In this document: positions 60,144-64,000 of the stretch, piece after piece
Layout of the letters: every line of letters starts with the position of its first letter
How positions within the stretch are numbered: position 1 is the first letter of the stretch
DNA from: Bin87 sp963665395
GTDB taxonomy: Bacteria > Chloroflexota > Dehalococcoidia > Lucifugimonadales > UBA3495
Assembly: GCA_963665395.2 (NCBI GenBank)
Contig: OY762251.1
Coordinates: 3,224,001 to 3,288,000, forward strand
DNA: 64,000 bases
Reading direction: 5' to 3'
Translations under genes and position numbers: made by a program
Notes under the pieces: model-generated
What the model saw: only the letters and a program-made list of their open reading frames with translations
Database searches by the model: none
Told to the model about the DNA's origin: nothing

Positions 60144-61523
60144 CTACACTATAGGCCAACGGGGGCTGAAATTTACCCCCGTCCTGCTTATCAGCGCCTC
60201 CCCTAATGCCTGCACTTCCGCCACCAGAGCGGCTTCGTCCACAAACTGGGGTTTGTGATCTGCCACCACCACTTTGCCGTTCACGATGACAGTGTGCACG
60301 CTGCGGCCGTCCGCGTTGTACACCAGATTGTTGACTGGATTGTGCAATGCCGCCCACTCCGACCGGCGGGTATCGAACAGCGCCAGGTCGGCGCATTTCC
60401 CCGGCTCGATGGACCCGATTATGTCATCCATGCCCAACGCTGCCGCCCCGCCGATGGTTCCCAGCTCCAGAGCGGTCTCCGCCGGTATCATCGACACATC
60501 CTGCCGTCCGTCCTTGTACAGCACCGCCGCCAGATAGACCGACCGCAGGGTTTCCAACAGGTTGGAGTTGTTCCCGGCATCAGTGCCCAAGCCAACCGTC
60601 GCCCCGCCGGCCAGCAACTCCGGCAGCAAAGCGTTGCGGGTCATCCCGGCGCCGCCTTTGATCGCCGCAGTTGGGCACATCACCACCGCTGCGTTCCGCT
60701 CTGCAATCAAATCCGCTTCGGGCTCGGTTATGCCCAGGCAGTGGGCCAACGTCATATCCGAGGTGAGAACGCCGGCGCGGTCAAGATACTCGGTCGGCGT
60801 GCCGCCGTAGCTGCGCCGGCATTCTTCAATCCAACGGGGTCCATTGGTGAAATGCAGGGTCGAACGCGTTCCTGCTGCTTGGGCGATGGCATGGCTGCCC
60901 GACAGGAGTTCCGTCGAGCAGAACTCCGGCGAAAACGGCATCGCCCACGCCGAGACCATACCGTCAAGAGCGCCGTCAAACTCGGCTATAGTCTCCTCCG
61001 TCAACCGGATTGCGGCGTCGGTTTCGTACACGGGCAAGTTCAGTGGGTTCGAACGGTCCAGCACACTGCGCCCAACGATGATCCGGCAACCTGACTGGCG
61101 ATAGGCTTCCATGCCGGCGTCCAGGTGGGTGGTGCTGCCCGGATCCAGGAATGTGGTGGTGCCGTACTTCAACAATTCTGTGATGGCCAGCAAAGAAGTG
61201 GCGTACTCGTCGGTATCCGTCATCGCGCCCTGCAAGCGGAACACGTTGGGCAGATATTGCGCGCCCAAATCATCGGGGAACAACCCGCGTGCGGCGTGTG
61301 CGTAGCTTATGTGCATATGGCCGTTGACAAAACCGGGCGTCATGACCATACCGCTGCCGTCGATGACCGTATCAGCGTCCACGTCGGCCAATTCAGCCGC
61401 TTTGCCCACTTGGGTGATGCGGCTGCCGGCAATTACCACGGCCCCGTCGGAAATAATCCGCCGTTGTGGGTCCATGCTGACGATGTAACGGACGCCGTCG
61501 ATTTTCAAGGTGTCTTCCGGCAT
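60144..61523 (-). CDS. amidohydrolase (TrzA/AtzB, SAH-deaminase-like)
   Basis: This is a 459-residue metal-dependent amidohydrolase. The zinc ligands are in GHMHISYAHAARG (HxH), the His of LAHCLGI, and the Asp of GLGTDAGNNSN. A strand-rich N-terminal domain (VIDGSGMVMTPGFVNGHMH) is typical. It deaminates or dechlorinates N-heterocycles, S-adenosylhomocysteine or related compounds; substrate open. The nitroreductase gene lies upstream on the same strand, 63 bp away across a common palindrome. Confidence 0.9.
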   Translation of the reverse strand: MPEDTLKIDGVRYIVSMDPQRRIISDGAVVIAGSRITQVGKAAELADVDADTVIDGSGMVMTPGFVNGHMHISYAHAARGLFPDDLGAQYLPNVFRLQGAMTDTDEYATSLLAITELLKYGTTTFLDPGSTTHLDAGMEAYRQSGCRIIVGRSVLDRSNPLNLPVYETDAAIRLTEETIAEFDGALDGMVSAWAMPFSPEFCSTELLSGSHAIAQAAGTRSTLHFTNGPRWIEECRRSYGGTPTEYLDRAGVLTSDMTLAHCLGITEPEADLIAERNAAVVMCPTAAIKGGAGMTRNALLPELLAGGATVGLGTDAGNNSNLLETLRSVYLAAVLYKDGRQDVSMIPAETALELGTIGGAAALGMDDIIGSIEPGKCADLALFDTRRSEWAALHNPVNNLVYNADGRSVHTVIVNGKVVVADHKPQFVDEAALVAEVQALGEALISRTGVNFSPRWPIV

Positions 61524-61586
61524 TATAGCTCCAAACTCCCTCTCCCCTTGTGGGAGAGGGCTGGGGTGAGGGGTATCGCCCTGTCG

Positions 61587-62222
61587 TTAGTCAGCCCAAT
61601 CGCGGAACCCCCAACGGTTGAACGAGGTGACCTCCGCAGGCGGGCGCCGGTTGGTCGGTCCAAAGCTGCCCCGCGGGTATCCGACGGGAGTGAGGCAAAT
61701 CATCTCTGCGTATTCCGGCAGGCCCAGTATCTCGCGCACTTCGTCCTCTTTGCGGTTCAGGACCGTCGTGATGCGCGTGCCCAACCCCAGGGCGCGGCCG
61801 GCCAGGAACAGGTTCTGCACCGCCGGCCAGACCGAGGCCGCGTGGCGTCCCCTTTCGATGGGCTGGCCGGATTCATAACCGCTGCCCCGCGAGTGGTCGG
61901 CGCACACCACGATCATCGCCGGAACTTCGGGCATGTGGTGCGCCAGATAACGGGCGTGGCGATACACTCGGCTCTCCGTTGGCGACGGTTCCCAACCCAT
62001 AGCGTCCAGCCAGGTGTTTTTGTAAAGCTCGCCCAGGGAACGCACGGTGTCCGGATCGTTGACCACCACGAACTCCCACGGTTGGGTGTTGCCTCCGTTG
62101 GGGGCGCGCACGGCGGCATCGATCATCTGCTGCAAAGCCCCTTGCGGAACCGGATCGGGTTTGTAGCGGGTAATTTGTCGCTGGCTGTAGATTGCTTCAA
62201 ACAGGTCGAACTGGTCAGCCAT
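61587..62222 (-). CDS. nitroreductase-family FMN protein
   Basis: This is a 211-residue FMN oxidoreductase. SQRQITRYKPDPVP at the N-terminus, AVRAPNGGNTQPWEFVVVND and ALGLGTRITTVLNRKEDEVR are family features. The start at 62222 (MADQFDLFEAIY) is chosen over a longer frame for length. It reduces nitro or quinone substrates with NAD(P)H, or dehalogenates. No clear ribosome binding site. Confidence 0.88.
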   Translation of the reverse strand: MADQFDLFEAIYSQRQITRYKPDPVPQGALQQMIDAAVRAPNGGNTQPWEFVVVNDPDTVRSLGELYKNTWLDAMGWEPSPTESRVYRHARYLAHHMPEVPAMIVVCADHSRGSGYESGQPIERGRHAASVWPAVQNLFLAGRALGLGTRITTVLNRKEDEVREILGLPEYAEMICLTPVGYPRGSFGPTNRRPPAEVTSFNRWGFRDWAD

Positions 62223-62313
62223 GGTGGTTGTCCTCCGGTCAATCGGACGCGCCTCCGCACGTGTTGGTTTATTACTCCGTGCGAGCATTATAGCGGCTGC
62301 GCCCGCCCCGTTC

Positions 62314-63204
62314 TCACCGGAAAACCGTAATCAGCGCCAGCCCGGCCACGATCAACGACCCTCCCGCTACTCTACCAACGGTCACCCGTTCCTTGAGCAC
62401 GACCGCTCCCAGCGCCAGGGCGAAAAGAAGGCCAACCTCACGAGCGGGCGCAACGTAGCTGACCTCAGTAAGACTCATCGCTGTAAGCACCAACCCGTAA
62501 GCCAGGAACAGCAGCGCGGAGGCGGCGATGACGGGCCGATAGCCGCTTCGCCACTCCTGGGCCACGGCGCCCAAGCCGTAGGTTCGCGTTATGTAAGGCA
62601 GCATACCTGCCGCCACCCCGCAGGTCATCAGATACAGGTACAGGAAGGGACTGACGTAGGCGACACCCTGTTTGTCCACCAGGGTGTACAGCGCAATACA
62701 TACGCCGGTGAGGAGGGCATAGATAATGCCGCTTTTGCTGGCGGCGAACCCGGCGCCGCCGGCGCCGCTTGGTCGGAACTGTCTCAACCAGGACATGGCA
62801 TAGATGCCGACCACGATGGCTCCAATGCCTATCCACCCCGGAACGGTTACGGTTTCGCCCAGGGCGAATACTGCCAGAATGGGAACCAGTCCGGGACCAA
62901 ACCCGCGAGCGATGGGATAGGCCAGCGAAAGATCGGCGCGGGCGAGACTGCGGCCCAGGAACAGGAAATAGCAGATGTGGACCAGCGACGAGGCAATGAC
63001 GTACCACAGGCCAACCGGCTCGAAATTGGTTCGCAAGGCCAATACGACGGCAACGGGAGCCGCGCCAATTGCGCCAAAGGCCGACAGCCACCACACAAAC
63101 ACTTCCTGGCGTCGGGCTTGCTTCAAAAGCAAATTCCAGGTGGCATGAGCGAAGGCGGAGGCCAGCACCAGAACCAACGCCAGCAGTGTCGTCGGTTCCA
63201 GCAT
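62314..63204 (-). CDS. EamA/DMT-family transporter
   Basis: This is a 296-residue protein with ten predicted membrane helices in two EamA halves (LALVLVLASAFAHATWNLLL, then GIIYALLTGVCIALYTLVDK). The DMT superfamily exports or imports small metabolites or nucleotide sugars. The start at 63204 (MLEPTTLLALV) fits the first helix. A terminator of the tRNA-Glu transcript lies just upstream of its start. Confidence 0.88.
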   Translation of the reverse strand: MLEPTTLLALVLVLASAFAHATWNLLLKQARRQEVFVWWLSAFGAIGAAPVAVVLALRTNFEPVGLWYVIASSLVHICYFLFLGRSLARADLSLAYPIARGFGPGLVPILAVFALGETVTVPGWIGIGAIVVGIYAMSWLRQFRPSGAGGAGFAASKSGIIYALLTGVCIALYTLVDKQGVAYVSPFLYLYLMTCGVAAGMLPYITRTYGLGAVAQEWRSGYRPVIAASALLFLAYGLVLTAMSLTEVSYVAPAREVGLLFALALGAVVLKERVTVGRVAGGSLIVAGLALITVFR

Positions 63205-63224
63205 GGGTAATATTCCGAAGGAGC

Positions 63225-63268
63225 TGAAAAATAAAAATCGCCGACGGCATTGGAGTAGCGTCGGCGTG
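63225..63268 (-). terminator. intrinsic terminator of tRNA-Glu
   Basis: On the minus strand CGCCGACG, 12-nt loop, CGTCGGCG form the stem, followed by ATTTTTATTTTT. Confidence 0.85.
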
Positions 63269-63274
63269 AATTTT

Positions 63275-63351
63275 TGGTGGCGCATAGGGGATTCGAACCC
63301 CTGATCTCCGCCTTGAGAGGGCGGTGTCCTGGGCCGCTAGACGAATGCGCC
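63275..63351 (-). tRNA. tRNA-Glu (CTC)
   Basis: 77 nt with encoded CCA. Acceptor GGCGCAT pairs with ATGCGCC; the anticodon loop CTCTCAA has anticodon CTC. Confidence 0.95.
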
Positions 63352-63446
63352 AAGTACTCGGCCGGATCTTATGACCCGCGTGCGAAATTATAGCAGATGC
63401 GCTGGGCCTTGCAACCCGATTGGTCGCCTCGCGTGTATCCGGTTTG

Positions 63447-63475
63447 TCATTGCGAGCGCAGCGTGGCAATCTCGT
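63447..63475. repeat. dispersed cattgcgagcgcagc repeat
   Basis: Single copy between tRNA-Glu and leader-like element C. No gene is evident in 63352-64000. Confidence 0.8.
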
Positions 63476-63570
63476 CGCCGGTAACAGGGCTTGCACCGAA
63501 AAGACCAACTGGACCAGCTAGATTGCCGCGTCGCTCTGCTCCTCGCACGACCTTGAAAAGGCACTGCCCA

Positions 63571-64000
63571 ATGACACCTGCCCCTTGCGCGCCCGCACAT
63601 CCGTTCCCTACACTATACCTTACAGTCGAGCAGCAAGCCTGAGGCTACGGCCCAACGCCCGGCGCCAACAGTTGAATATCGGGTTCACAGGGTTCGGGTA
63701 TCACGGCCAACCGCTGTCACCGTACATGGTCGCAGATGCGCCTGTGGCGGACAGCACGTCGGATCCCATTGCACCGCTGGCTATCGCAAAGGCCGGTAAT
63801 ATCCCCGGTACCGCATAGACCAGTACGGCGGGTCTCACCACCGCTGCGCGAGGGTCGCCCTCCTTTTCTTTCGTCGTTCCCGCGAACGCGGGAACCCAGG
63901 CAGGGAATGGGGCGGTCAGCACGCGCAAACCTAGGAGATCAATTCGCAACCACGCTCTCTGGCCGTAGCGCCGACAACCCGAACCCCCGAACCCGAAGCC
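63571..64000 (+). repeat. dispersed promoter-bearing leader-like element, copy C (runs off the edge)
   Basis: TTGCGC at 63585-63590, an 18-nt gap and TACACT at 63609-63614 open the element; the blocks and order match copies A and B, with one 22-bp unit (63730) and a gttcccgcgaacgcgggaac palindrome (63877). The window ends inside the CTCTGGCCGTAGCGCCGAC block plus CCCGAAC tract, so any downstream gene is outside. Confidence 0.78.

Overview
The window is a 64 kb piece of a GC-rich bacterial chromosome with dense, mostly metabolic genes on both strands and five tRNA genes. No rRNA, CRISPR array, prophage or intact transposase was recognised. The gene content suggests a Chloroflexota genome of the Dehalococcoidia/SAR202 kind. 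It includes CaiB/BaiF CoA-transferases, tandem FMN-dependent alpha-hydroxyacid oxidases, thiolase with DUF35, an HMG-CoA-lyase-like enzyme, a heteromeric 2-oxoacid:ferredoxin oxidoreductase, PIG-L and PAC2 proteins, and many dispersed palindromic repeats. This taxonomic placement is inference; no marker was phylogenetically tested.

Layout. 1-1894: a cysteinyl-tRNA synthetase fused in frame to a glycosyltransferase-like domain, cut by the left edge. 1.9-2.55 kb: first copy of a dispersed leader-like element with its own promoter. 2.6-7.5 kb: small membrane proteins, a helical-repeat membrane protein and a frameshifted Type IIG-like restriction-methylase. 7.5-8.5 kb: a CoA-transferase remnant split by a 126-bp MITE, then a small protein and a retropepsin-like protease. 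8.5-12.6 kb: an operon of an FAD oxidoreductase, an EGRQ-repeat membrane protein and a double CoA-transferase. 12.6-17.1 kb: FmdB, DUF971, a ThDP enzyme and a Septu-like ATPase/HNH pair. 17.1-20.6 kb: a three-gene ferredoxin oxidoreductase operon. 21.3-23.7 kb: two FMN oxidase paralogues. 23.7-34.5 kb: hydrolase, TenA, PIG-L, hot-dog, TPR, GNAT, M20 peptidase, RNase D, aldolase, thiolase and DUF35.

34.8-37.1 kb holds a decayed HerA-NurA-methyltransferase defence cassette. 37.2-42.0 kb is a Gld-type ABC exporter operon. 42.2-43.6 kb is speD-speB (polyamine synthesis) behind a terminator hairpin in the leader. 44.2-50.9 kb holds a lyase, a secreted NHL-repeat protein and a multi-pass glycosyltransferase. 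51-54.5 kb holds a BNR-repeat protein, ComF, Nudix and ribokinase. 54.9-56.3 kb is the second leader-like element in front of an unknown gene. 56.6-57.8 kb is another CoA-transferase. 58.0-58.6 kb is a 133-bp MITE abutting the promoter of a four-tRNA cluster. 58.7-63.3 kb holds a PAC2 protein, an amidohydrolase, a nitroreductase, an EamA transporter and tRNA-Glu. The third leader-like element runs off the right edge.

The most unusual items are the CysRS-glycosyltransferase fusion and the three-copy element. The element consists of a promoter, about 500 nt of conserved sequence and, in the two complete copies, an AC-rich spacer followed by a ribosome binding site and an ORF. Two short non-autonomous transposons with clear target duplications and two degraded defence loci come next.
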